Source of the DNA: Rhodospirillales bacterium
GTDB taxonomy: Bacteria; Pseudomonadota; Alphaproteobacteria; Rhodospirillales; Magnetospirillaceae
DNA length: 64,000 nt
Assembly (NCBI GenBank): GCA_019455065.1
Contig: JACFNC010000005.1
Location: 186,001 to 250,000, forward strand
Reading direction: 5' to 3'
Below are positions 49,060 through 57,460 of this stretch, piece by piece. A model generated the notes under the pieces. That model was not told where the DNA came from and made no database searches. It saw only the letters and a list, made by a program, of their open reading frames with translations. Position 1 is the stretch's first letter, and each line of letters begins with the position of its first letter. The position numbers and the translations under genes are program-made.

Positions 49060-49884
49060 ATGGATTTTCAGCCGATGAGCGCACCCAGCAACAACGTCGT
49101 CGCCTCGCTTCTCGTCTATTCCCAGGCGAAGGAGGCGCTCGCCCAGGTCAAGGCCGACCCGCACGTGCTGAACTTCTTCTGTCTCGGCAAGCACACGGTG
49201 TGGCGCTACAAGACCATCTACGACAAGGAGCCGGACACCATCGCGTGGCTGAGCCGCATCCCCGAGGGCGAGGTGCTGTGGGACATCGGCGCCAACGTCG
49301 GGCTGTACACCATCTACGCCGGGGTGACCCGCAAGGCGCGGGTGCTGGCTTTCGAGCCGCTGGCCTCGAACTACTACGTCCTCAACATGAACATCGAGCT
49401 GAACAAGCTCGGCGACCGCGTGCACGCCTTCTGCCTGGCGTTTTCCGATGAGACCGCCTGCGGCGTGCTCAACGCCAGCAGCTCGGCCCCGGGCGCCGCG
49501 GGGTGCAGCTTCAACGAGGCGATCGACGACCACGGCAAGACCTTCGTCCCCAGCTTCACGCAGGGGATGATGGGCTTCACGATGGACGAGTTCATCAAGA
49601 AGTATAAGCCGGACTTCCCCAATCATTTGAAGATCGACGTCGACGGCCTCGAATCCCGCATCGTCAACGGGGCGTCGAAGACGCTGCGCGATCCGCGCCT
49701 GAAGACGATCTCGATCGAGCTGGACGCCAACCGGCCGGACTATGTCGAGGACGTGCTCGCCAAGATCCAGGCCGCCGGGTTCACCTTCACGGGCAAGAAC
49801 CGCTCGAAGGTGATCGCGCCGAATTCCAGCATCAACAACTATCAGTTCGTGCGCGCCGAAGCATCGGCGGAGGCCGCGGAATAG
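49060..49884 (+). CDS. FkbM family methyltransferase
   Basis: A 274-residue SAM-dependent methyltransferase with motif I LWDIGANVGLYTIYAG near 76-91, the acidic strand VLAFEPLASNYY, and the FkbM-type HLKIDVDGLESRIV followed by KTISIELD. FkbM enzymes O-methylate sugars or small metabolites; placed between a type I adaptor gene and the NeuB gene, glycan methylation is likely. The first ATG follows AGGAA at 49051; an ATG five codons later is an alternative. It is followed by neuB after 50 bp. Confidence 0.87.
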   Translation: MDFQPMSAPSNNVVASLLVYSQAKEALAQVKADPHVLNFFCLGKHTVWRYKTIYDKEPDTIAWLSRIPEGEVLWDIGANVGLYTIYAGVTRKARVLAFEPLASNYYVLNMNIELNKLGDRVHAFCLAFSDETACGVLNASSSAPGAAGCSFNEAIDDHGKTFVPSFTQGMMGFTMDEFIKKYKPDFPNHLKIDVDGLESRIVNGASKTLRDPRLKTISIELDANRPDYVEDVLAKIQAAGFTFTGKNRSKVIAPNSSINNYQFVRAEASAEAAE

Positions 49885-49934
49885 AACCTATTGAGTGACA
49901 GGGCTGCGTCGGCAAAGGAGCGAGAGACAGGGCC

Positions 49935-51014
49935 ATGCGTAAACTCGTGATCAACGGTTTCGAAATTTCCGACGACAGCGATGCCTACGTCATCGCCGAG
50001 ATCGGCCACAATCACCAGGGCAGCCTCGAACAGTGCAAGAAGATGTTCGACGTGGCCAAGCTGTGCGGCGCCAACGCGGTGAAGCTGCAGAAGCGCGACA
50101 ACCGCGCCCTGTTCACCAAGGAGATGTACGACAGCCCGTACCACAGCGAGAACGCCTTCGCCCCGACCTACGGCGCGCACCGGGAATACCTTGAATTCGG
50201 CCGTGACGAATACGTCGAGCTGAAGGACTACGCGCGGCAGCTCGGGATCACCTTCTTCTCGACCGCGTTCGACCTGAGCAGCGCCGACTTCCTGGCCGAC
50301 CTCGACATGCCGGCCTACAAGATCGCCTCCGGCGACGTGAACAACACGCCGCTGCTCAAGAAGGTCGCGCGCTTGGGCAAGCCGATGATCGTCTCCACCG
50401 GCGGCGCCACCATGGAGGACGTGCGGCAGGCTTACGAGACGATCATGCCGATCAACCCGCAGCTCTGCATCATGCACTGCACGTCGGGCTATCCGCCGGC
50501 CTTCGAGGAGCTCAACCTGCGGGTCATCGAGACCTTCCGCAAGGAATTCCCCGACATCGTCATCGGCCTGTCGTCGCACGACAGCGGCATCGCCATGGCG
50601 CTCGTCGGCTACATGCTGGGCGCGCGGATCATCGAGAAGCACTTCACCCTCAACCGCGCCTTCAAGGGCACCGACCACGCCTTCTCGCTCGAGCATAGCG
50701 GACTCGAGAAGATGATCCGCGACCTGCGCCGCACCCGCGTCGCGCTCGGCGACGGCAAGAAGCGTCGGTTCACCAGCGAGGAGAAGCCGCTCAACAAGAT
50801 GGGCAAGAAGATCGTGGCGGCCCGCGACCTGCCGGCCGGCCACCGTCTCACCGAGGCCGATCTCGCCTACAAGGCGCCCAACGACGGCCTGCCGCCGTCG
50901 GTCTACGAACAGGTCATCGGCAAGGTGCTCAAGCGCCCGCTGCGCGAGGACGAGAACATCATGTTCGAGGACCTCGCCCAGTCGGCCGAGAAACGCGCCC
51001 TTGCCGATGCCTGA
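49935..51014 (+). CDS. NeuB-type nonulosonic acid synthase (N-acetylneuraminate/pseudaminate synthase family)
   Basis: This 359-residue enzyme condenses phosphoenolpyruvate with a C6 sugar (or its phosphate) to a C9 2-keto acid. The TIM-barrel core has AEIGHNHQGSLE near 22-33, ANAVKLQKRDN, TAFDLSSADFL, KIASGDVNNTPLL, GLSSHDSG and EKHFTLNRAFKGTDHAFSL. A C-terminal SAF/antifreeze-like domain (AARDLPAGHRLTEADL) completes it. NeuB, PseI, LegI or Kdn-9-P synthase activity cannot be separated by eye. The KdsC-like phosphatase next door favours a phosphorylated (Kdn-9-P-like) route. The start ATG follows GGAGCGAGAG. Confidence 0.9.
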   Translation: MRKLVINGFEISDDSDAYVIAEIGHNHQGSLEQCKKMFDVAKLCGANAVKLQKRDNRALFTKEMYDSPYHSENAFAPTYGAHREYLEFGRDEYVELKDYARQLGITFFSTAFDLSSADFLADLDMPAYKIASGDVNNTPLLKKVARLGKPMIVSTGGATMEDVRQAYETIMPINPQLCIMHCTSGYPPAFEELNLRVIETFRKEFPDIVIGLSSHDSGIAMALVGYMLGARIIEKHFTLNRAFKGTDHAFSLEHSGLEKMIRDLRRTRVALGDGKKRRFTSEEKPLNKMGKKIVAARDLPAGHRLTEADLAYKAPNDGLPPSVYEQVIGKVLKRPLREDENIMFEDLAQSAEKRALADA

Positions 51015-51537
51015 CATGGCGGATGCGGTTGCGGCGGACCTGCTTCGGCGGGTCCGCCTGATCGTCTTCGACTTCGATGGCGTGTTCACCGACAACGCCG
51101 TCTGGGTACTGGAGGACGGGCGCGAGCTCGTGCGCTGCACCCGTATGGATGGCATCGGGCTCGACCGGCTGCGCGCGCTCGGCATCCACCTCGCCATCGT
51201 CTCGACCGAGGTCAACCCGGTGGTGTCGGCGCGGGCGCGCAAGCTCAAGCTGCGCTGCATCCAGGCCTGCGACGACAAGGCCGCCGCCGTGCGCGGCCTG
51301 GCCGAGGAACTGGGCGTGTCGCTGGGCGAGACCGCCTTCGTCGGCAACGACGTCAACGACCTGCCGGCGCTCACCCTGGTCGGCCTGCCGGTGGTCGTCG
51401 CCGACGCCCACGAGGACGTCCACCCCGTCGCGCGCTGGCGCACCCGCAGGCCGGGCGGCCACGGCGCCGTGCGGGAGATCTGCGATACCGTGGCACGGGC
51501 TCACGAGGAGCGCGCCGCATTGAGGGAAACGGCATGA
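51007..51537 (+). CDS. KdsC-like HAD phosphatase
   Basis: A 176-residue C0-type HAD phosphatase, capless like KDO-8-phosphate phosphatase: motif I VFDFDGVFTDN, AIVSTEVN, the Lys in ACDDKAAAV, motif IV FVGNDVNDLPAL, and the C-terminal tetramer-type tail RRPGGHGAVREI. Beside NeuB it would remove the phosphate of a nonulosonate-9-phosphate, as the homologue does in the Bacteroides Kdn pathway. ATG 51007 overlaps neuB by 8 bp; ATG 51016 is also possible. Confidence 0.87.
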   Translation: MPDMADAVAADLLRRVRLIVFDFDGVFTDNAVWVLEDGRELVRCTRMDGIGLDRLRALGIHLAIVSTEVNPVVSARARKLKLRCIQACDDKAAAVRGLAEELGVSLGETAFVGNDVNDLPALTLVGLPVVVADAHEDVHPVARWRTRRPGGHGAVREICDTVARAHEERAALRETA

Positions 51538-52355
51538 CCGACAAGCTGTTCGACGTCTCCGGCACCGTCGCCGTCGTGACCGGGGGGCTGGGCCAACTCG
51601 GCGCGCAATACGCCAAGGCGTTTCTCGAACGCGGCGGCCGGGTCGTCATCTTCGACGTGCACGACGACCGCGAGAAGGCGCGCGGCCGTCTCGGCGCCTG
51701 GGTCGACGACGAGCGGCTGCTGCTGTGCGCCGTCGACGTCACCGACCGCGCCTCGATCGAGGGTGCGCTGGCGGCCGCCGAGGCGCGCTTCGGCACGCCC
51801 GACGTGCTCATCAACAACGCCGGCATCGACACCCCGCCAGACGTGCCGGCGGCCCTCGAGGTCGGGCCGTTCGAGACCTATCCCGCCGATTCGTGGGACC
51901 GGGTCATGGCGGTCAACGTCAAGGGCGTGTTCCTGTGCTGCCAGGTCGTCGGCGGCGCCATGGCCAAGGCGGGGCGGGGCTCGATCATCAACGTCTCGTC
52001 GATCTACGGCGTCGTGTCGCCCGACCAGAACATCTACGAATACCGCCGCCAGCGCGGCGAGGTATTCTTCAAGCCGGTCGCCTATTCGGCGTCGAAGTCG
52101 GCCCTGATCAACCTCACCCACTACCTCGCCACCTACTGGGCTCGCCAGGGGGTGCGGGTGAACACGCTGGTGATCGCCGGGGTCTTCGCCAACCAGGATC
52201 CGGGCTTCCTCGCCGCCTACGAGGGGCGCATTCCGATCGGGCGCATGGCCAACGAGGACGAGTATTGCGGTGCCGTGCTGTTCCTCGCCTCGCCCGCCTC
52301 GACCTACATGACGGGCGCCAGCCTGGTCGTGGACGGCGGCTGGACCGCCATCTGA
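51534..52355 (+). CDS. Short-chain dehydrogenase/reductase
   Basis: A 273-residue classical SDR with cofactor loop TGGLGQLGAQYA near 17-28, NNAG in VLINNAGID, and active site NVSSIYG...YSASKSAL (S, Y and K present). It resembles PtmA-type oxidoreductases of flagellin-glycan loci in general pattern. The likely job is an NAD(P)-dependent step on a sugar or precursor aldehyde of the nonulosonate pathway (inference). It overlaps the phosphatase gene by four bases and precedes the aldehyde dehydrogenase by 13 bp. Confidence 0.88.
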   Translation: MTDKLFDVSGTVAVVTGGLGQLGAQYAKAFLERGGRVVIFDVHDDREKARGRLGAWVDDERLLLCAVDVTDRASIEGALAAAEARFGTPDVLINNAGIDTPPDVPAALEVGPFETYPADSWDRVMAVNVKGVFLCCQVVGGAMAKAGRGSIINVSSIYGVVSPDQNIYEYRRQRGEVFFKPVAYSASKSALINLTHYLATYWARQGVRVNTLVIAGVFANQDPGFLAAYEGRIPIGRMANEDEYCGAVLFLASPASTYMTGASLVVDGGWTAI

Positions 52356-52368
52356 GGGGAGCGCGGCG

Positions 52369-53823
52369 ATGATACCCTCGGTCATTCCCAACTGGATCGG
52401 CGGCGAGGAGCGCGGCGCAGCGGGCACCCTCGACAAGTTCGCGCCGCACGACGGCAGCCGTCTGTGCGCCTTCGCGCGTTCCGGAGCGGGCGAGGTCGAG
52501 GCCGCCGTCGCCGCCGCGGCTGCGGCGCAGCCGGCCTGGGCGGACCTGACGCCCGTGCGGCGCGGGCAGATCCTGGCCGACGTGGTGGCGGCGCTCAAGG
52601 CGGCGCGCGAGGACATGGCCCGCGTCGTCGCGGTCGAAACCGGCAAGTCGCAGAAGGACGCGCTGGGCGAGGTGGGGGGCGCCATCCTGCAGGGCGAGTT
52701 TTTCGCCGGCGAGGGCATGCGCCTCTACGGCCGCTCCCTGACCAGCGGCATGCCCGGCAAGTACAGCCACACCATACGCCAGCCGCGCGGGGTCGCCGGC
52801 CTGATCGTTCCCGCCAACACGCCGATCGCCAACATCGCGTGGAAGGTGTTTCCCGCCTTGATCTGCGGAAATGCCGCGGTGCTCAAGGCCTCGGAGGACG
52901 CGCCGGCGACGGCGTGGTTGTTCGCGCGTCTGGCCAAGGAGGCGGGCCTGCCGGACGGCGTTCTCAACGTCGTCCAGGGCACGGGCCTCGAGGCGGGAGG
53001 GCCGCTGGTCGAGGACGGGCGGGTGTCGGTGATCAGTTTCACCGGATCGACCGCGGTCGGCCGCTGGATCGCCGAACGGGCTGGCCACCGCCTGGCGCGC
53101 ATTTCGCTCGAACTGGGCGGCAAGAATCCCCTGGTCGTGTGCGACGACGCCGATCTCGACAACGCCGTGCGCTGGGCCGCGCTGTCGGCGTTCAGCAATG
53201 CCGGCCAGCGCTGCGCCGCGGCCAGCCGGATCATCGTCATGGACGCGGTCTACGATGCGTTCCGCGACCGCCTCGTCGAGCGGGCGCGGGCGCTTCGCCT
53301 GGGCATCGGTGACGGCGACGACTTCGGGCCGGTGATCAATGCCCGCCAACTGGCCAACATTCTCGCGACCATCGAGCGGGCCAAGGCCGCGGGGGCCAAT
53401 GTCCTGACCGGGGGCGAGCGGCTCGAGGACGCGGCGCATGCCCAGGGCTACTATATCGCCCCCACCGTCATCGACGGGGTCGATCCGGGGGCCGAACTGT
53501 CCTGCGCCGAACTCTTCGGCCCGGTCACCGTGCTCTACCGGGTAAAGGACTTCCATGAGGCGGTGGCGCTGGCCAACGCCACCGAGTACGGCCTGACCGC
53601 GGCGATCCACACCCGCAACGTCGATCGCGCGATGCATTTCGGGCAGAAGGTGCGGGCCGGGGTGGTCAACGTGAACATCGGCACCTATGGCAGCGAGCCG
53701 CACATGCCCTTCGGCGGGTTCGGAGCGTCGGGGAACGGCACCCGTGAGCCCGGCACCGAGGCCCTGGACGTGTATTCGGAAGTGAAGAACATCTCCTTCG
53801 TCGTCGATCCCGGCAGGTTGTGA
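52369..53823 (+). CDS. NAD(P)-dependent aldehyde dehydrogenase
   Basis: This 484-residue aldehyde dehydrogenase has PANTPIANIAWKVFPAL, SFTGSTAVGRWIAE, the catalytic Glu in LELGGKNP and the catalytic Cys in NAGQRCAAAS, plus PFGGFGASGNGTREPG near the end. The full-length catalytic set is present, so it should oxidise an aldehyde to an acid. The substrate is unknown. Its place inside a sugar cluster between an SDR and NeuA suggests a sugar or C3-C5 aldehyde. This enzyme class is not part of known sialic, pseudaminic or legionaminic routes. Confidence 0.92.
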   Translation: MIPSVIPNWIGGEERGAAGTLDKFAPHDGSRLCAFARSGAGEVEAAVAAAAAAQPAWADLTPVRRGQILADVVAALKAAREDMARVVAVETGKSQKDALGEVGGAILQGEFFAGEGMRLYGRSLTSGMPGKYSHTIRQPRGVAGLIVPANTPIANIAWKVFPALICGNAAVLKASEDAPATAWLFARLAKEAGLPDGVLNVVQGTGLEAGGPLVEDGRVSVISFTGSTAVGRWIAERAGHRLARISLELGGKNPLVVCDDADLDNAVRWAALSAFSNAGQRCAAASRIIVMDAVYDAFRDRLVERARALRLGIGDGDDFGPVINARQLANILATIERAKAAGANVLTGGERLEDAAHAQGYYIAPTVIDGVDPGAELSCAELFGPVTVLYRVKDFHEAVALANATEYGLTAAIHTRNVDRAMHFGQKVRAGVVNVNIGTYGSEPHMPFGGFGASGNGTREPGTEALDVYSEVKNISFVVDPGRL

Positions 53824-53836
53824 GAGACCCATCCGC

Positions 53837-54616
53837 ATGAGCGATTACCGCGCCATCGCCCTGATCCCGGCCCGCTCCGGTTCGAAACGCGTGCCGCACA
53901 AGAACATCCGCCGGCTGGGCGACCATCCGGTGATCGCCTACAGCATCGCCGCGGCGAAGGCCTCGGGGGTGTTCGACACGGTCATGGTGTCCACCGACAG
54001 CGAGATGTATGCCGAGGTGGCACGGCATTACGGGGCCGAGGTGCCCTTCCTGCGGCCGCCCAATATCGCCGGCGACAAGTCGCCCGACGTCGAATGGGTC
54101 GAGTATACCCTCGACCGCCTGGCCGCCGAGGGACGCCGCTTCGACTGTTTCAGCATCCTGCGCCCGACCAGCCCTTTCCGGCTGCCGGAGACGATCCGCC
54201 GCGCCTGGTCCGAATTCGCCGCCGAAAGCGGCGTGGACTCGCTGCGCGCCGTCGAGAAGTGCAAGCAGCACCCGGGCAAGATGTGGGTGATTCGCGGCCG
54301 GCGCATGACGCCGCTGCTGCCTCTATCCCCCGCCGAACAGCCGTGGCACAGCAGCCAGTACGCGGCCCTTCCCGAAGTGTTCGTGCAGAACGCCAGTCTG
54401 GAGATCGCCTGGACGAGGGTCATCCATGAAACCCGCACCATCGCGGGGCATTGCGTGATGCCGTTCCTGACGGTCGACAGCGAAGGCCTGGACGTGAACG
54501 ACGAATTCGATTGGCGGATGGCGGAATGGCTGCTCGAACGCAACCAGGCGCGCCTGCCCGCCGTCCCTGTCGCCCCCTATCAGGGGGAAGCGGCGATCCA
54601 AACCCTAGACGCATAG
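53837..54616 (+). CDS. CMP-nonulosonate cytidylyltransferase (NeuA family)
   Basis: A 259-residue nucleotidyltransferase with the CMP-NeuAc synthetase loop LIPARSGSKRVPHKN at residues 9-23, the DTVMVSTDSE block, LRPTSPFR (nucleotide site) and DVNDEFDW near the end. It activates a 2-keto acid sugar with CTP for transfer by a glycosyltransferase such as the Maf-like protein. It lies 13 bp after the aldehyde dehydrogenase and 13 bp before the transketolase. Confidence 0.9.
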   Translation: MSDYRAIALIPARSGSKRVPHKNIRRLGDHPVIAYSIAAAKASGVFDTVMVSTDSEMYAEVARHYGAEVPFLRPPNIAGDKSPDVEWVEYTLDRLAAEGRRFDCFSILRPTSPFRLPETIRRAWSEFAAESGVDSLRAVEKCKQHPGKMWVIRGRRMTPLLPLSPAEQPWHSSQYAALPEVFVQNASLEIAWTRVIHETRTIAGHCVMPFLTVDSEGLDVNDEFDWRMAEWLLERNQARLPAVPVAPYQGEAAIQTLDA

Positions 54617-54629
54617 CGAGACATCAACC

Positions 54630-56564
54630 GTGCCCCACACCCAGATCGCCGTATCCGAAGCCGGGACCACCCTTTTCTTCGCCCCCAAGCAGGAACTCGA
54701 CCGGGCGCGCAATCTCAACGCGCCCGCCACCGACCGCACGCGGCTGTTCGCCACGCTGGCGCGTCTCAACGCCCTGTACATGATCGCCAAGGCGGGTTCC
54801 GGCCACATCGGCAGCAGCTTCTCCAGCCTCGACATCGTGTCCTGGGTCTATCTCAACGAGCTGCGCCCGGGGAAGGACGTGTACTTCTCGTCCAAGGGAC
54901 ACGACGCGCCCGGCCAGTACAGCGTTCTCACCGCCCTCGGCGTGCTCCCTTTCGACAAGATTCACACCCTGCGCCGCCTCGGCGGCCTGCCCGGCCACCC
55001 CGACATCCAGACGCCCGGCATGGTGGCCAACACCGGGTCGCTCGGCATGGGCATCTCGAAGGCCAAGGGGATGGTGCGCGCCAACAGGCTGAAGGGCGTG
55101 GAGGGGCGGGTCTTCCTGATGACGGGCGACGGCGAACTACAGGAGGGGCAGTTCTGGGAATCTTTGCAGTCGGCGGCCAACCACAGGATGCACGAAATCA
55201 CGGTCGTCGTGGACCACAACAAGCTGCAGTCGGACACGTTCGTCTCGAACGTCAGCGATCTCGGCGATCTGGTCGCAAAGTTCAAGGCGTTCGGCTGGCA
55301 TGTGGCGCGCTGCGACGGCCACGACCACGCGGCGCTGGCGGAAGTGTTCCGCGAGTTCGCCACGGTCGGGGACAAGCCGAAGATTCTGATTGCCGACACG
55401 GTCAAGGGTGCCGGGGTGTCGTTCATGGCCCACACGGCGATGGCCGAGGGGCAGGAGTTCTACCGCTATCATAGCGGCGCGCCGACGGCGGACGAGTATC
55501 GCAGGGCCGCCGCCGAACTGGTCGCGGACGCCGGGCGGCAACTCGCCGAGCTTCGCTGCGAACCCCTCCAGGTGGAAACCGTGCGGGTCACGCCCGCCAT
55601 GCCGCCGGCCAATCCGCAGCGGCTCATCCCGGCCTATAGCGAGGCGATCGTGGCGGCGGCCGAGCGGCATCCCGAACTCGTCGCCCTCGATGCCGATCTC
55701 ATCACCGATACCGGGCTGATCCCCTTCCGCGAGCGGTTTTCCCAGCGCTTCTTCGAGTGCGGCATCGCCGAGCAGGACATGGTGTCCCAGGCCAGTGGCA
55801 TGGCCCTGTCGGGGCTGCTTCCGGTCGTCCACTCCTTCGCCTGCTTCCTGACGCCGCGGCCGAACGAGCAGATCTTCAACGCCTGTTCCGAGGGCAAGAA
55901 GATCGTTTTCGTGGGATCGCTGGTCGGCCTGCTGCCAGCCGGCCCCGGCCATTCGCACCAGTCGGTAAGAGACATCTCGGCCATGGCCGCGATGCCGGGC
56001 ATCACGCTGGTCGAGCCAAGCTGCCCGGCCGAAGTAAGGCCGCTCCTCGACTGGTGCGTCGAGTCCAATCCCGGGCCCTCGTATATGCGGCTCGTCTCCA
56101 TTCCCTACAGCATCCCTTTCGGCCTGCCCGAAGGGTACCGCCCGGAGCCCGGAAAGGGCGTGACCTTGAGGAAGGGGGGCGAGGTGGCGATCATCGGCTA
56201 CGGGCCGGTGCTGCTGTCGGAGGCTTGGCGTGCGGCGGACATCCTCGCGCGGGAAGGCATCTCGGCCGAGGTCATCAACCTACCCTGGCTCAACCGTATC
56301 GACGCCGGCTGGCTGAAGGCGGCGCTGGACGGCAAGCGGCACCTGTTCGCCCTCGACAACCATTTCCTGATCGGCGGGCAGGGGGATCGGATCGCCGAGG
56401 CCCTGGCGGGCTTCGGAGGTAACGTGAAAGTCGGTTTTTCCAGAATCGGCATCGAGGGTTTGCCGGAATGCGGGACGAATGATGAGATCCTGGCGTATCA
56501 TGGGCTGAACGCCGAGGGCATCGCCGCCACCGTCCGCCGACGGTTGGAAGGGCGGTCCTCGTAA
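54630..56564 (+). CDS. Transketolase-like thiamine-diphosphate enzyme (fused N- and C-halves)
   Basis: This 644-residue protein starts at GTG. The N-terminal ThDP domain has SGHIGSSFSSLDIV and GDGELQEGQFWES near 165 with the metal-binding NK of VVDHNK. The pyrimidine domain has the catalytic Glu in CGIAEQDMV near 378, and a C-terminal transketolase domain follows. Transketolases move C2 ketol units between sugars. Inside a NeuB/NeuA cluster it is unlikely to be the pentose-phosphate enzyme; it may build or extend the aldose precursor or add a two-carbon branch (inference). Last gene of the tight sugar operon. Confidence 0.9.
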   Translation: MPHTQIAVSEAGTTLFFAPKQELDRARNLNAPATDRTRLFATLARLNALYMIAKAGSGHIGSSFSSLDIVSWVYLNELRPGKDVYFSSKGHDAPGQYSVLTALGVLPFDKIHTLRRLGGLPGHPDIQTPGMVANTGSLGMGISKAKGMVRANRLKGVEGRVFLMTGDGELQEGQFWESLQSAANHRMHEITVVVDHNKLQSDTFVSNVSDLGDLVAKFKAFGWHVARCDGHDHAALAEVFREFATVGDKPKILIADTVKGAGVSFMAHTAMAEGQEFYRYHSGAPTADEYRRAAAELVADAGRQLAELRCEPLQVETVRVTPAMPPANPQRLIPAYSEAIVAAAERHPELVALDADLITDTGLIPFRERFSQRFFECGIAEQDMVSQASGMALSGLLPVVHSFACFLTPRPNEQIFNACSEGKKIVFVGSLVGLLPAGPGHSHQSVRDISAMAAMPGITLVEPSCPAEVRPLLDWCVESNPGPSYMRLVSIPYSIPFGLPEGYRPEPGKGVTLRKGGEVAIIGYGPVLLSEAWRAADILAREGISAEVINLPWLNRIDAGWLKAALDGKRHLFALDNHFLIGGQGDRIAEALAGFGGNVKVGFSRIGIEGLPECGTNDEILAYHGLNAEGIAATVRRRLEGRSS

Positions 56565-56596
56565 CCGTCTGATTGTCCGGGGGAAACGAGAGGGGT

Positions 56597-57148
56597 ATGT
56601 CGACGCTTCCGGTTCCGATCGTCCTGCCGAAGCCCCCCCAGGACCCTGGCGGGGATGTCGAGCAGCTAATCCGGGATCTGCGCTGTCCCGACAACCCGGA
56701 AGCCGTCCGCAGTGTGGTTCAGTACACCGGCAACTATCGAAACTACACGCAGGCTTTGGCCCAGAAACTGGCGGCCGTGGTGCAGGAGGTCGAGCGTACC
56801 GTCCACGATCCCCAGGTTCTTACCCAGTATGTCCAGGCGTTCCTGGCCTACGAGCGGAGCAGGCGCTCGGGGCTGGCGCCGCTACTGCTGCGGATTCGAA
56901 TGCGACCGGGCGTTTCCATTACCATTGGCGGCGGACCGGCCGCCGCGCAGTGGCAGCAAAGCGTCCATGCCCTCAATCTTGCCATCGTCAACGAACTCGA
57001 GCTTCTGCGTGACGCGCGCCTGCGCGTGGAGCTGAAAAAGGCCAAGGCGCTCAACGGGGGACAGGCCGGCGGCCTAATCGCCAAGAACGGGATCGAGGTG
57101 CGGATTCATTTCCGTCGCCTGCGCGACGATGCAGCAACGTCGGGTTGA
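56597..57148 (+). CDS. Unknown protein paired with a RelE/ParE-like protein
   Basis: A 183-residue, mostly helical protein with no family recognised. A Pro-rich N-terminus is followed by amphipathic helices, including ALAQKLAAVVQEVERTV, and a basic C-terminal segment (VRIHFRRLRDD). Start ATG has AGAGGGG just upstream. The end overlaps the RelE/ParE-like gene by 20 bp, the arrangement of an antitoxin-toxin pair, but it is longer than usual antitoxins and has no visible DNA-binding motif. A plain accessory gene of the sugar operon is equally possible. Confidence 0.7.
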   Translation: MSTLPVPIVLPKPPQDPGGDVEQLIRDLRCPDNPEAVRSVVQYTGNYRNYTQALAQKLAAVVQEVERTVHDPQVLTQYVQAFLAYERSRRSGLAPLLLRIRMRPGVSITIGGGPAAAQWQQSVHALNLAIVNELELLRDARLRVELKKAKALNGGQAGGLIAKNGIEVRIHFRRLRDDAATSG

Positions 57149-57458
57149 AATCCTCCCCTCGTTCACGGCGGCCCTGCGCGAACTCCCTCCCGACATTCAG
57201 CGCCGAACCGAGGACGTGGTCGTCCACTTCGTGGAACGAACGGCGGAAAACGCATTGCGGCCGGAACTCAAGAACGGCTTCGACGGCGTCTGGACCTTTC
57301 GGATCACCAATCGCTACCGCGCCTTTTATCTCAAGGACCGCGACCCCGAGGGGGCCATCTTTCGGCTCTTCCACGTCGGGCATCACGACGATTACCGGGT
57401 CATCAAGAACCGCATACCCCGAATGCAGGTGACGGTGACGATGAACAAACGCAAATAA
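57129..57458 (+). CDS. RelE/ParE-superfamily protein (toxin-like)
   Basis: A 109-residue protein with the RelE/ParE pattern: N-terminal helix pair RVEILPSFTAALRELPPDIQ, the strand block GVWTFRITNRYRAFYLKD, and the terminal FRLFHVGHHDDYRVIKNR. Members cleave ribosome-bound mRNA or poison gyrase. Activity is not provable here. It overlaps its upstream partner by 20 bp and is convergent (2 bp) with a glycosyltransferase gene. Confidence 0.75.
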   Translation: MQQRRVEILPSFTAALRELPPDIQRRTEDVVVHFVERTAENALRPELKNGFDGVWTFRITNRYRAFYLKDRDPEGAIFRLFHVGHHDDYRVIKNRIPRMQVTVTMNKRK

Positions 57459-57460
57459 AA

